Assembly (NCBI GenBank): GCA_008921705.1
Contig: VFFE01007510.1
Coordinates: 23,788 to 87,787 of the forward strand
Direction: 5' to 3'
From: Burhinus oedicnemus
Taxonomy: Eukaryota; Chordata; Aves; Charadriiformes; Burhinidae
Length of the DNA: 64,000 nucleotides
The translations under genes and the position numbers were made by a program. The first letter of the stretch is position 1. Every line of letters begins with the position of its first letter. Below the pieces are notes generated by a model. It searched no databases and was not told the origin of the DNA. It saw only the letters and a list, made by a program, of their open reading frames with translations. This document shows positions 37,310-49,325 of the stretch, piece by piece.

Positions 37310-37390
37310 GTGGTATGCCAGACATGACAGACACCTCATGGGTTCAAATCCAGAGGCTCTGTCTGAGCTGGGAATAGGCTGTGATGCAAT
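37310..37390 (+). repeat. MIR-like ancient SINE fragment
   Basis: GGGTTCAAATCC at 37340-37351 is a clean Pol III B box. It is preceded by CAGACACCTCAT and followed by AGAGGCTCTGTCTGAGCTGG, which parallels the MIR phrase CAGACTGCCTGGGTTCAAAT, then CCGGCTCTGCC. Diverged, by-eye call. Confidence 0.4.
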
Positions 37391-39551
37391 TCAAGAAAAT
37401 TTTTTTAGATGAAAGAACTTGTGAAAAATCCAGCAAAACACACTTCTCTAGCTTCACAGAAATCTGTTACCTGTCACAGAATCTTCAGCGCTGATTTTTG
37501 TTGTTGTTGCTGATGACTTCTACAAAATCAGTGACCTCTTTCTTAAAAAAAAAAATTGTTCTTGCTATTATGAATAACATTTCTTTATAAATTATATATT
37601 CTCATAATTTTAGGTACCTTTTTTGCTCCATAAACAATAATTTCAGGCATATTTCTTTTTTATCACTTTTGCAGTTTCCTTCATTTCTCTAAAATTTCAC
37701 TTTGTTTCACTTCATTCTTCCCAAACTAATCTGGTTGTGTTCTGCACTAAGAATCTCTGCTAAGTTCTTAGTAAAGCTATTTCAGCAATGTAACTTGCCT
37801 AAAGACTATTTTTCTGACATATGTGTTGTGGGAGGTTTTGATGTATTGCTCTACATTTCTTTAAAAAAGAACAAGTGAAACAAATGAAAAAAGAGATGGT
37901 AATTTTAAGGTCTGATCTTGCACTGTGTACTGAAACAATTGGTAATTTAGGTGAACAAAGAAGGCAAAATCCAAGGGTAACATCATCAATTATATTTAAG
38001 TTAAACTTTTTAATTCTACCTTTTGATAGCTCATTTTAGGAGCACTCTCAAAACCAGATCTATCAGCTGTGAAGACCAAAGTGGGAGGACCTGGAAGAGA
38101 CAGAGGAAGCAGCACATAGATCTTGAGGTGCCCAAATACCCCATGCAAGCAGTGAATCAGTCAAAACCTGTTGTAAGGCATTTTGGTGCCACAGGAAAAG
38201 TGCTGCTAGAAGAGGCAGTGGGGACCGCTCGCAACCAGTCCAGAGGCTGCTCCTTTACAGCAGTATTCAACATAGCCGCCAAAACCTAATTTTAAAACCT
38301 ATGGAAGAACAAATGTTTTTATGTTTAGGTAATTTGGGGTGTTTTTCACTACTATGAGAGATAGATGAACTTCCTTTATCCATTATGGCTACTTGCAAAC
38401 ATTTTGCCTGTGTAAGTCTGACATGGATTCGGATGGTGTCCTCCTGTGCCTAAGAAAGGCTGAGAAATAGAGAGACTCTAGAGAGAGGAATGAGGGCTTG
38501 TCAAGCTGATACAAGAAAGAGTTCCTGGTAACATTGCAAACAGGTGAACAAAAATCAAAGAGAACTGGAGAGAGAAAATGAAAATGAGAGGGAACAGGGG
38601 AGAACAATAGTAGCTGGCTGTAGTTGATTCACTGTACGGATGCTACACTATCACAGTGTAGGCTGACCTTTCAGGGATCAGCTGTATCTGTGTCCACTTC
38701 ACTGCTTCTAAAAGTGGTGGATGTTAAGGTGTCCCTTATGGTGGAGCTTGTTCAGGAGGCAGGGAGCTGTGGCAAAAGTTAAAAAACTAGTGCTGAAGGC
38801 TGGACAGGGCAGACAGTGATTTACTGAAACACTGATCACTGTAGGGCCATGGTCTGGAAGAAAGGGGGAAGCTCAGGGCTCTATTAAAGCTCTTGGATAA
38901 GTTGTATGAAACCTCGTATGTCCTGAAAGTGAGAAAGAATGCGAGGTTCTTAAACCACTGTGGATTTTTTGTTAGACTTTTGACTTGTCAATGTGAGTGG
39001 TGTGGATTTCTTAATTAGGATGAAAGGAGAAATCCTAATGATACAGTGGATTAACCTGTCCAACAGTGAGTCTGTGCTTAAGGTCGGTGAAGGAGAAGTG
39101 GAATTACCAGGCATCAGATGTAAAGAGCACCCTGATGCAGTTTGCATATATAAGCCCAGTTTCTAGGAGTCTTTCTGCAGCACGTAGTACAGGCATCTCT
39201 GCAGGCAGAAGGAAATTGTATATACAAGTTAATCACAGTTTACATTACTGGGAAGATGAATGAACTCTCATATTTTGTGAAATGTTTTCTCTTCAAGTCT
39301 TCAGCCTCAGTAGAATTAGTAAGGCTTGTTATATGAATTTAATTAACATGAAAATCTGAATATATCACTTGGATTAGGAAATAATTATTAGGAGTAATTC
39401 TACATCATCATTTATGCATGAGTGCCCCAAAAGAAGGAGCAGAGGGGCTCTGAATCACAAGTGGCTATAATTGCTCCATCTACTTTCATATGAACTTTCA
39501 ACAAGCACTCGGTTTCTGGCACTATAAGTTGTCTTGTCTTAAACCATTAAA
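37391..39551. other. Non-genic stretch, nothing recognised
   Basis: AT-rich with short A and T tracts (for example 37542-37554). The frame at 38023-38289 (88 codons) is unsupported. Confidence 0.45.
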
Positions 39552-39750
39552 ATTCATAGAATTATAGAATCATAGAAGGGTTTAGGTTGGAAAGGACCTT
39601 AAAGATCATCTACTTCCAACCCCCCTGCCATAGGCAGGGACACCTCCCACTAGACCTGGTTGCCCAAAGCCCCATCCAACCTGGCCTTGAACACCTCCAG
39701 GGATGGGGCCTCCACAGCTTCCCTGGGTGACCTGTTCCAGTGCCTCACCA
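39552..39750 (-). mobile_element. CR1 LINE 3' end, cut by an assembly gap
   Basis: Minus-orientation CR1 with an octamer tail repeated three times (CATAGAAT, TATAGAAT, CATAGAAG), then the GGTTGGAAAGGACC block and the CTGTTCCAGTGCCTCACCA block. The sequence runs straight into Ns, so the true 5' end is unknown. Its GTTCCAACCCCCC 3'-end type matches the copies at 45442 and 62625 and differs from its neighbour at 39907. Confidence 0.92.
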
Positions 39751-39770
39751 NNNNNNNNNNNNNNNNNNNN
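39751..39770. other. Assembly gap, 20 N
   Basis: Twenty Ns placed inside a CR1 copy. Right after it, non-CR1 sequence begins, so part of the element may be missing or collapsed. The gap length is probably a placeholder. Confidence 0.98.
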
Positions 39771-39906
39771 ACAGGTTGTTTTTGAGGTATTTCTCTGATT
39801 AATGAAGAGAGTTTGGGACTGTTTGGAATCTGATTCATTGGCTATTTTGTTTATGAACTTCACTGGAAGTTGTGCTTGCAGGACAGCCATAGAACATAAT
39901 ATGTAA

Positions 39907-41155
39907 ATCACAGAATCACAGGGGTTGGAAGTGACCTCTGGAGATCATCTAGTCCAAGCCCCCTGCCAGAGCAGGGTCACCTAGAGGAGGTTGCACAGGA
40001 CGGCGTCCAGGTGGGTTTTGAATGTCTCCTGAGTCGGAGACTCCACCACCTCTCTGGGCAGCCTGTTCCAGTGCTCTGCCACCCTCAAAGTCAAGAAGGT
40101 CCTCCTCATGTTTAGGTGGAACTTCCTACATTCAAGTTTGTGCCCATGACCTCTTGTCCTATCACCGGGCACCTCTGAAAAAAGACTGGTGCCATCCTCC
40201 TGGCACCCTCCCTTTAAGTATTTATAAGCATTGGTAAGATCCCCTCTGAGCCTTCTCTTCTCCAGACTAAAAAGACCCAAGTCCCTCAGCCTTTCCTCAT
40301 AAGAAAGATGTTCCAGCCCCCTAATCATCTTTGTAGCCCTCTGCTGGACCCTCTCCAGCAGTTCCCTGTCCTTCTTGAACTGGGGAGCCCAGAACTGGAC
40401 ACAATACTCCAGATGCGGCCTCACCAGGGCAGAGTAGACGGGGAGGATAACCTCCCACGACCTGCTTGCCATACACCTCTTGATGCACCCCAGGATGCCG
40501 TTGGCCTTCTTGGCAGCAAGGACACATTGCTGTCTCCTGGTCATCCTGTTGTCCACCAGGACTCCCAGGTCCCTTTTCCACAGAGCTGCTTTGCAGCAGG
40601 TCAACCCCTAACCTGTACTTGTGCATGGGGTTATTCCTCCCCAGGTGCAGTACCTTACACTTGCCTTTGTTGAACTTCATGAGGTTTCTCTCTGCCCAAC
40701 TCTCCAGCCTGTCCAGGTCACACTGAATGGCAGCACAGCCTTCTGATGTGTCAGCCACACCCCCAGTTTTGTGTCATCAGCAAACTTGCTGATGGTACAC
40801 TCTTTCCCTTCATCCAGGTCATTGATGAATATGTTGAACAGGCTGGACCCAGTACTGACCCCTGGGGAACACCACTTGTCACTGACTTCCAACTAGACTG
40901 TGCCACTAACCACAACCCTCTGAGCTCTATCTGCCAGCCAGTTTTCAATCCACCCTACCGTCCATTCATCCAACCCACACTTCCTAAGCTTGCCTATGAG
41001 GATGCTGTGGGAGACAGTGCCAAAAGCCTTGCTGAAGTCAAGGTAGACAACATCCACTGCCCTCCCCTCATCTATCCATCCAGTCATGCCATCGTAGAAG
41101 ACTATCAGATTAGTCACACATGACTTTGCTTTGGTGAATCCATGTTGACTACTTA
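39907..41155 (-). mobile_element. CR1 LINE, 1.25-kb 5'-truncated copy
   Basis: The best preserved CR1 in the window, in minus orientation. It ends 3' with two CACAGAATC-type octamers at 39907 and runs through the 3' UTR and most of the RT domain before a 5' truncation near 41155. The start of the truncation is judged from loss of the RT reading (SSQHGFTK.KSC is the last clear block). It belongs to the same 3'-end type as the 2394 and 6461 copies but is less diverged, so it is younger. Confidence 0.93.
39981..41150 (-). pseudogene. CR1 ORF2 reverse-transcriptase remnant
   Basis: The RT runs from SSQHGFTKAK, through DVVYLDFSKAF and [11 protein letters not shown], to the active site FADD (codons at 40773-40784). 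It continues through [17 protein letters not shown] and ends at [10 protein letters not shown] and a NLL terminus near 39981. All catalytic blocks present are intact in sequence. They are split over at least three frames: near 40890-40900, near 40750, and near 40600, where [10 protein letters not shown] switches into the [11 protein letters not shown] frame. The last frame stays open for 207 codons. The endonuclease and the RT N-terminus are missing through 5' truncation, so the copy cannot be autonomous. Confidence 0.92.
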
Positions 41156-43394
41156 TGGATCTGTTGTGCCAAGAGGCAGTATGCAAATGTAGAATCATCA
41201 CAGCTGTTCTTTCTATGTAAAGCTTGATTAATCCACTAACGCACACAAAGATAGAACCACAGAACTAAAATAATGCCTCTCAAGCTAAGCTACTGAACTA
41301 AATTAACACTTATTTTGACAGATCTGAAAGGCCAAAATATTTTCAGAAGTCTAGTTAGGTAAGGTATTCCCCAAATTCAATACCTTCTCTGCAGTCTATT
41401 GAAAAAAATTCAGTCAAAATTATTTTCTAAATTTTTTTCAGTAGGTCATTCCCAGAGAATCTCTTTTGATCGCTTGATATTCACTGTCTAAGCTGTGCTG
41501 ATTATGTACGCTATTATGTTATTAATTAGGGACATAAAGTATTATTTTCATTACTTGGCTTGTTCAAAGGCAAACCTAACATGTTAACATCTCAGAGCTT
41601 GCTTTCATTGAATACTCTGTAATATTTCCTTCATAGTCACTAATTGGGAAGTCAGTAATTTTGCTGACAAACATTTATCTGGAAAGTTAACAGAAAATCA
41701 ACTTGAGCCATACAGACACAGGCAAACTCAACAACTGTTCATTTGTCCAGTTTACAGACACAGGCAAACACTAGCCCCCATATTCTGTTGTTTATTATGT
41801 GTCTTTATCTGCAATATCACTGTGTAGTGTAGCATACTGCAATAACTTTTAAAACTTTCCTTTTAGCAATTCTTAAACATGAAAACAGATGAAAGACCTT
41901 TCAGAGCAAAAAAAGAATGAAAGAAATGTGACTAATCAGCGTGATTGAAGTGGCTCCTTATTAAACAGCAGTACAGAACAGGTCAATTGTAATTGTTAAT
42001 TGTCAATTGTAAATGGAAATGCTGACTGTCAAATTATATATATTACACATGTAGGGACAAAAGGGATGCAGAAAGATTTAAGGGGAACTGACAAAAATGT
42101 TGCTATAAACTTTTCTAGATTAAGTTATGTTGTAAGAGATACGATATTGCATCCCAGTGTAATCATAATCTGAGGACCTCTGTAACCCCTCAGAAACTCC
42201 CTATCTTAGCCTCACACCTTCATCTAGAGGGTTTCCTTAATAAAAAAGGGGCATAATCTGCTTTTAGAGACTCAGACATAGAATATCCTGTCTCTGAAAA
42301 ATAATTAGGCCTTGGAAATACTAGCAACTTAATATGAGCAGTCAGTACAGTCTGTAATAGAAATGTTAATGTGATCCTAGGTGTCTAAATAGGTGAGCAG
42401 TGACGTGATTTTTATGTCAACATAGAGCAGTGCTGAGGCTGGAATACTGAGTACAACCCTACTGTTGCCACTATAAAAGGACTTCTAAAATTTGGAGGGA
42501 AGGCAAAAAAAAGCAGTGTAGTTCTGAGAGCCAGGGAAAATGCATCTCACAGTAGAGAGCTTTCAGTCTACTAAGGGCAGTGAGTTGTGATTCCTTCCTT
42601 GAGGTGCATAAATATTTTCACTAAAAGAAAATACGAGGACCTAAAAGGCTACTTACTATCGCCTGCAAAGGGACACTGTGAACTCGTGGCTGGAGTCTGC
42701 AACCTGAGCAACTCGAGTAGAAATGAGAAACCCATTTTTGACTGTGACAATGTTCAGCAGCTAAAGCATATGACCAAGGGGAATGCTAAAGGCATTTTGG
42801 TATGCAATAGAATTTCTGAGGAAAGCTGCTAGATAGCTGGAGAACAACTTTGAGTGCAATAATTAAGATAAGCAAAAGCCAAATGACTGTAGAGAAATTT
42901 AGGATGCATGCTTCCTAGACCATATTGACTTGAAATACAGACTTTTCCAACTCTAAGCTGCTTATAGAAATATTGTCCTTTGATGGAAACTGATTCATTG
43001 GTCATTATAATTTGGTCACTCTAGTTTCTTAATCAACTAAATATTAGTGACTATCATGTATTTAATTATGAGCAATGTGGAACCCATAAAGCATTTTCCC
43101 ATTGTGGAGCATCAATCTGAACTTTACAGAACTCAAGAGAAAAATTGTTACGATTTAAGTAGTAACTTCTGTTATGCTTCCTTCATATGGGAATCAGTTT
43201 GTTAATAACAGAAGCTCATCTAACAATGATGAAAGAACGTTAACTAGCTGGAAAAATGCTGCAGGTCAGAGCTTTAGTGAGATCCATATGGCAGTTAACA
43301 ATAAATCACTTATTACTTTCCCCTCTGGTAGTTTTACAAAAAGCAATAACGTGGACCAAATTAAAAGTCATTCAGGTGTCCACAAGTGGAGAAG
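41156..43394. other. Non-genic stretch with two short direct repeats
   Basis: AT-rich. A 17-bp perfect direct repeat (TACAGACACAGGCAAAC) occurs at 41711-41727 and 41753-41769. An 11-bp repeat (GTCAATTGTAA) occurs at 41982-41992 and 42002-42012. Nothing else is recognised. Confidence 0.6.
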
Positions 43395-43499
43395 ATGAAG
43401 CTACTCCTGTTCATCATTGTTGTACTAAGAAGCTGTGCTGTGGCTGCTATGCAACCCTGCAAGAAAGTACTCTGCAAACACCCCAAGTGTCTCCAATAA
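43395..43499 (+). CDS. Candidate short ORF with secretory leader (hypothetical)
   Basis: A 34-codon frame, ATG at 43395 and TAA at 43497-43499, with a purine at -3 (AAGATGA). Residues 1-18 (MKLLLFIIVVLRSCAVAA) have the n-, h- and c-regions of a signal peptide, with Ala at the -1 and -3 positions. The rest is short, basic and cysteine-bearing (QPCKK, LCKHPKC). Secreted cysteine-rich peptides such as defensins have a leader exon of this shape. There is no GT donor at a suitable place that would carry the frame onward, and I found no mature-peptide exon. Fragments with Cys pairs follow in other frames to about 43730. It could be a decayed small secreted-peptide gene or chance. Confidence 0.25.
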   Translation: MKLLLFIIVVLRSCAVAAMQPCKKVLCKHPKCLQ

Positions 43500-45441
43500 G
43501 GGCTGCGTAAAGTGAAGACACTAACCTGCAAGTTCCTGGAGCTAGGGCGGTTGTATAGGGCAAGTGCTGACACATTCCCATGGACGAGAGCACCTCCCAA
43601 CACCACTGGCTATCCTCTGTGTTGCCGCCGACTTCACTGATAGCAGGTTTTATTCCAAGCACACTCTGAAATCTTAGTGCTGAAGATCAAGTGTGGTTCA
43701 CCATGGGCTCAGTTTCCTAAGAAGTGTAATTAACTGTCCAGCAAGAAGGCTGTAAAATGCCCCAGAGTGCACAGTCCTAAGAACATAGTGTTAGATGTCA
43801 CACTAAGCCCAGTTTCATCCATTGTTTCCCTATTTCTGAGAGTTTTGGCCAGACCTGTGACAATAATCCTCGAAGCTGGAGCAATTGCTGAGAGTATTTT
43901 ACAGTGTTTCATGCACTCACTAGATTCTGAACCAGAGAACTGGGGTTTTTTTTGCTCTAGGAGAGGAAAATAAAGAACGAGAAATACTGATTACTAGACA
44001 GATTAGACATCTCTAGATAACATTCATTTACAAATGATGCCTTTATACAAAACCAACCTGCTTGGGTGTGGTTAAGTGTCTTGCAAATCTTATGAAGTAG
44101 AATAGTAACTCATCTTCTCTCAGCAAGATGACAAGGAATAAAACTCTGCCATGCTTTTCTTAGTTCACAGCAAAGAGCTTTGTTCCTTGATGTCAACAAC
44201 TTACAAAAGGGAATGAAGCCACTTAATCACTGGCAACGTGTCTATTTATTATGCAGCATGTAGAAAACATCTGTGAATATTCTCATAATTGGCTTTGAAA
44301 ATTCCTGTTATAAAGTAAGCTGCACAATTACCTCTTAAGGTGATAAAGTGCTCATATTCTTTCTGGAAACCACGTCTGAAGAGTCTTCAGTTTTCCAGAA
44401 GGTTTTCTCCCATCTCATAAAATCACTTTATTAGGAGATCAGTTAGCATTTATCAACTATGTCCCATCATGATACTTTCAAGACTCATTTATTTGAAGTC
44501 TAAAGGCTACCATTATGCAACCTTAATGAAAGTACACGGGTCACTGCAGTAGTAGACACTGAGTGCAATACAATGCAAGTATCATTATACAATATTATTA
44601 TGTAAATAAGTACTATATAGTGCCTTTCAAATACACTTCAAAGGAAGTTGGAGGGTATCTTAAAAGCTGAAAGACTTGAGAAGAAAGTACAATATCAGGC
44701 AGGAGTTTGAAATGTGATACTCTCAAACATACACATGTCAGCATCTCACAAAGGCACTACCAGGTTGTCTAGGTGATGTTCTAAAGAAAAAGACTGGGGA
44801 GGTAAGAGTTCCATGTCTCAAGTAAGCATGGTTATTTATAAGAGACTACTGACTGATTCTAAGAGGATGTTCAGAGAAAACTTATTGAAGAATTTCAATG
44901 TGAAAGCTCTCCACAAAATAATTCTGTACAAACGGCACGGGGACAGAATGCCTCAAAGCACTATTTTGTAAGGCATTTTGTCCCCCAAGTCGAATTTAGC
45001 TGAAGGTAGTGTCACATTTCAAATTGTATCCGCAAGAATCTAATTAATACAAGATACTGTTTTGACAGCATATGTTTGATCTCGAATATTCAGCAACTGT
45101 TTTTACCCAGACCCACTGAAGAGCTGAAGTGAAAAACTGCAATTATGTTTAAGTGATGTATAACTGCTCTCACCCAGCTACTTTCTTCAGTCAGTGCATG
45201 AGAGCTAAACTAATCATGTGCTGGCTGCTTGCTGTTAACATTTTACAGTGTTTGAGGGGAAAGTATTGAAATTCTAAAGCTCAGAAGGGTCGAGGTGAAC
45301 CTCAGCAGGTGTTTATGTAGTTATAAATTCCAAGAAATCACTTCCAGAAGTAAACAGAATTGGATATCTGTTTTACTGGTTTTCCGTAAGGTGGTAGTTA
45401 ACTCACGGTACTATTGCTGCTTCAGCAACCACCTATTGGGG
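43500..45441. other. Non-genic stretch, nothing recognised
   Basis: AT-rich. No supportable gene, repeat end or RNA motif. Confidence 0.45.
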
Positions 45442-45931
45442 AATCACTCAATCACACAATGGTTTGGATCAGAAGGGACCTTTAAAGATCATCTAGTTCC
45501 AACCCCCCTGCCATGGGCAGGAACACCTTCAACTACACCAGGTTACTCAAAGCCCCATCCAACCTGGCCTTGAATGGGGCATCCACAACTGCTCTGGGAA
45601 ACCTGTTCCAGTATCTCACCACTCTCATCATAAAAAATGTCTTCCTTGTATCTAATCTAAGTCTACCCTCTTTTAGTTTAAAACCATTACCCCTTGTCTT
45701 ATCACTACAGGCCTTGGTAAAAAGTCTCTCTCCATCTTTCTTATAAGCTCCATTTATGTATTGTGAGGCTCCAATAAGACGTCCCCAGAGCCTTCTCTTC
45801 TCCAGGCTGGACAATCCCGACTCTCTCAGCCTGTCTTCATCAGGAGAGGTGTTCCGGCCCTCTGATCATTTTTGTGGCTCTGCTCTGGACCCACTCCAAC
45901 AGGTCCACATCTTTCTTGTGCTGGGGGGACA
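45442..45931 (-). mobile_element. CR1 LINE, 5'-truncated copy
   Basis: Minus-orientation CR1 starting with degenerate octamers (AATCACTCAATCACACAATG), then GGGACCTTTAAAGATCATCT and the GTTCCAACCCCCC block. A single minus frame of 93 codons (45533-45814) encodes the ORF2 C-terminus without a break (SSLEKRRLWG, NGFKLKEGRLRLD, YWNRFPRAVVDAP, DGALSNLV). It is truncated at about 45931 and followed by an (AAT)n run. Confidence 0.92.
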
Positions 45932-45933
45932 GA

Positions 45934-45948
45934 CAATAATAATAATAT
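45934..45948. repeat. (AAT)n simple repeat
   Basis: CAATAATAATAATAT directly at the 5' truncation point of the CR1. This is the same arrangement as at 6759. Confidence 0.75.
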
Positions 45949-48495
45949 TGGTAATTAAAACTATTACTGTTTTACAGAACTGTACTTCTGTCATTATAAT
46001 TGCAAACATTTTAAAACAATATTGATTTTAACTACATCAATAGGCAGGTAACTCCCTGAATGCCAGATATTCTCTATATTAATTCTCGCTCCCGCTGTCT
46101 ACAAAATCCAAGCAATAAAAAAATAAGGTACAAAATGTGTTATAGTCCACAAAGTTCTGTGGTCCTTAGGCTAGCGTACTGAAAAACTCGATGCCAATGT
46201 ATAAGCATGCAAAAGCTATGCTGACTATGTAATAGCAGCAAATGGAATGGTGTTTATGATTGAGAAGGGAAAGTTCATGGATTCACTTTCTAATATTCGT
46301 GCTTAAATATAATTCATCAATATTCTGTCTATTAATAAAATTGCCTTATATTTACATTAAAAGCTTACTAAAATTATTTTTACAGTGTCTTTTAGCTTAC
46401 TGGAAGTGGTATTCTCTATATACCAGCATTTTACTACTGAGTTTTTCCTTTTGTGATATTTCAGTGTGGTTGTTGGCTGAGATCTGGAGTTTTCTTAAAA
46501 ACAGACTTGGCTTATGCTTCAGAATAAGGGTATGTTTGAGAAAGAAAATTGTATCTAATATTGCACCCTAATTTAATTCATCTGCATGGCGTATATCTTC
46601 AGTCCTTTTTTATAAATAGAAACTTTTAAACATTTTTTTTTTTAAAGTGGATTTTTTTTTTTAAAACCATTGTCTTTGGAGGAGTTGGGGCTGACAGTAT
46701 TTGTAACAAATCAACACTTTTTTAACCTAGAATCATCTGAGGATGACAAACCCTGTGCACATAGCTAGTTTTTATTGACGAGTTGTACATGTTAGCAGTA
46801 GAGCTGGCCAGCAGACAGTAGGTCTCTCTTGTAACCTGCTCAGGTTTCAGTGTGTGTTTATTTCAGATTGAGAGGAAAAAAAGGCCTTATTATCCTCTTC
46901 AAGAGATAAAACTGACAACATGTCAATTTTCATATTGAAAGGGTCAGACTTCTGATTTTACATGTCTTGCGTAAGAAATGGCCTGTTCCTCAAAGTTTTC
47001 CCTGTAAATCATGTATCTAAATGATCAAAAATCTGCTTCTGAGGAGTATCTGAGGTAAAAATGCACTCAAGCAAAAAATAAATGTGTTGCTTCTGTTTTA
47101 AACATTGAAGATTAAATGAAGATTTGTGTACTTGAAAACCTAATAATGTTTTTCAGTTGTATCAGCAGAACTAATAAAACAACTCTTTTTACAAACCCTG
47201 CTTCTCTTACATTATTATTCTTATGCTTGCACAGGAACAAAATAACTAAGTTGAAATAAGAACCTGTCAACATTCAAGGATAGTCATATTCTCACTAAAG
47301 TCTGAATTGGTGCATACACTCATGCTTTCCTACTGTATAGCCGAGATAACTTTAAACTGCCGACATGGCCTGTAGTGCTGGAGTACCGATTTCACTACAG
47401 TGGCACATACTGAAAATGAGAAAAAAAATGGTAAGGAAAACCCTTATCTTGAAAACACAGACTTATTTAATCAGACATTTATGAGAATAGATTGCTTTTT
47501 TTTTTTCCAGTTAAAAGCAAGTTCAGCAAAATATCTTCTGTCTTTGTTTCCATCTTTCAATGAAATCCTCATTTCCACTGAGTCTTCCAGCTAGAGAACG
47601 GGGCAGAGCATCAGAATAAAATCGAAGCATCACGATAGACATGAAACCCTAAAGTCACCAAGCCACTCGTTTATCATGAGAAACATTACATCCTAACACA
47701 ATTCCTCAACAGTTCAGAGTTCACCTTTCAGACAAGAAAACAAAACCAGCTGTGGAGCAGAGCTGAATTCAGTGCCGAAATCTGTCCTACCCACCTCTGA
47801 GAGTCTGCTGTCAAGTTCAGTGCAAATGGAAAGGGCCAGGTCCTGAGCTGGCAGGAGTCAGCCAGAGCTGTGCTGACTGTACAGGTACGGTGCTGCACTA
47901 CAGTAGCTAAGGAAGCTGGTTGAATGCTGTTAAAATATTCGTCTGATTTTGGGACAAGGCAGTGAGAAGCATTTGACTTAATCCCAAGCATAATGCCCTG
48001 CACATCTGCGTATTTTTTCTGAGGGCAGACTGGAACATCTTAATCATTTTACTTTGCTCAAAACAGGCTGTATTTAAAAATTATGCAGACAAATGACACG
48101 GATGTCTGGTCACAAAATTGTGCCCTGATGGCACACACCCAAACTGTGGCCACTGTCTGACCAGACCAGCCATTTTATTAAAAGGACTTCCAGACGGTAT
48201 ACCTCATGTTCTTCTCCCATCTTGCCCTTGGTGATTTCCCACTGTAGCAAACAAGAACTAAGAAGAAAATGAATTGGGGGAAGAGAGAAAGGAGGCACTA
48301 CAGTGACCAAATACTTCCTCTAGACTGTACCTTTGTCTGCAAGCACCTCCACTCCTGCTGTCAGTAGTGACATCCAGCCTCTGTTCCCTCTTTCCTGAAG
48401 GGACGACAGTGTAAAGAAAAAGTTTCTGGGAGAATTTTCCCCCAGCTTGCTGCTCATATGCTGGTGGCACTCTGATTTTGCTGTTGAGCTAGGTG
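45949..48495. other. Non-genic stretch, T/A tracts only
   Basis: Two T tracts of 11-12 bp at about 46632-46643 and 46652-46662. The phrase at 47831-47880 (GGGCCAGGTCCTGAGCTGGC) resembles an old amniote repeat (CCAG.TCCTCAGCTGGTGTAA). No gene is supported. Confidence 0.4.
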
Positions 48496-49325
48496 ATACT
48501 GTTTTAAAACATATCATCTACATTCTTTCCTCATTTCATTTTTCTTAGGGTCCTTTGAGGATGGTCGCTGGGGCCATCTCTGTGGTGATACTGTAAAGTG
48601 GAGGACGCTGCCTCTGCCACACCATACTGCCTTAAGGCAGATCAGAGTGCCCCAAGTGCTCAGCATGCTGCACTGTAGACACTCAGAAGCCTTTACTAGT
48701 CCGCAAATGGTCACCGAGCACCTCCGAGGACACCTCCTGCACCCTGCTCTGTGCCCCAGCCAGTACATGGTTGAGTGGGGCAGGCGACGCAGTAGGATGG
48801 TAGACCAATAAGAATCGGGCAACTGCTTCTTTCCAGTGACCAGCACAAGCCTCCTGCTTCTCAAGACAGGTTATTTATAGGAGTCAACAGTTTGAACTGA
48901 CACCATAAGCTGCAGTTTTTAAGTACTGAGCAGTCCTTTGTCTCTTCAGGATATTTAAGGCTGTACTGGCAGCTGCAATAGGGTACAAGAAGTAACTGCT
49001 CTGTGATCTGGCTGTCCAGGTGCACGAAGGTCGCTCCACTGCTCCAAGGTGGTAAGGCCAAGTAACACTGCTGTGTATTTTCTGCCCATCTTCCAACTTA
49101 GGAGTTATCTGGGGCATGGATTCATTTTTTGAAAGGCAACCAAGAGGGTAGCACCCCTTCAGGCAAGTAGTGTCCAAAGTAACAAAAAAAGCACGCCCCT
49201 CCACCCTCCTACCTCCACCAGGAAAACCCAGAACTTTAAGATTGTTCTCATAGCTGCTGAAGCAGCAATGTCTTGTCTGGGAAGTTATGACCATATAAAA
49301 AAGGCTATCTAGAGAAAGGGGTTTT
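48496..49325. other. GC-elevated block with long frames on both strands
   Basis: The plus strand is stop-free from 48497 to 48808 and includes an acceptor-like CATTTTTCTTAG ending at 48548. It has no early ATG and no recognisable domain. The minus strand has frames of 116 (48514-48864) and 136 codons (48884-49294). CpG is above local background. It might be the body of an old retrotransposed transcript together with 49326-49625, but no poly(A) end is visible. Confidence 0.25.

Noticed and set aside
40022..41123. Several plus-strand frames of 71-125 codons
   Set aside because: All are antisense shadows of the 39907 CR1 ORF2.
41711..41769. 17-bp direct repeats as a possible target-site duplication
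   Set aside because: Only 25 bp lie between the copies, with no element inside.
48551..48808. Plus-strand open stretch reading GRWGHLCGD, at first glance like an SRCR domain
   Set aside because: The remaining SRCR cysteines and core blocks are absent, and there is no ATG near its start.
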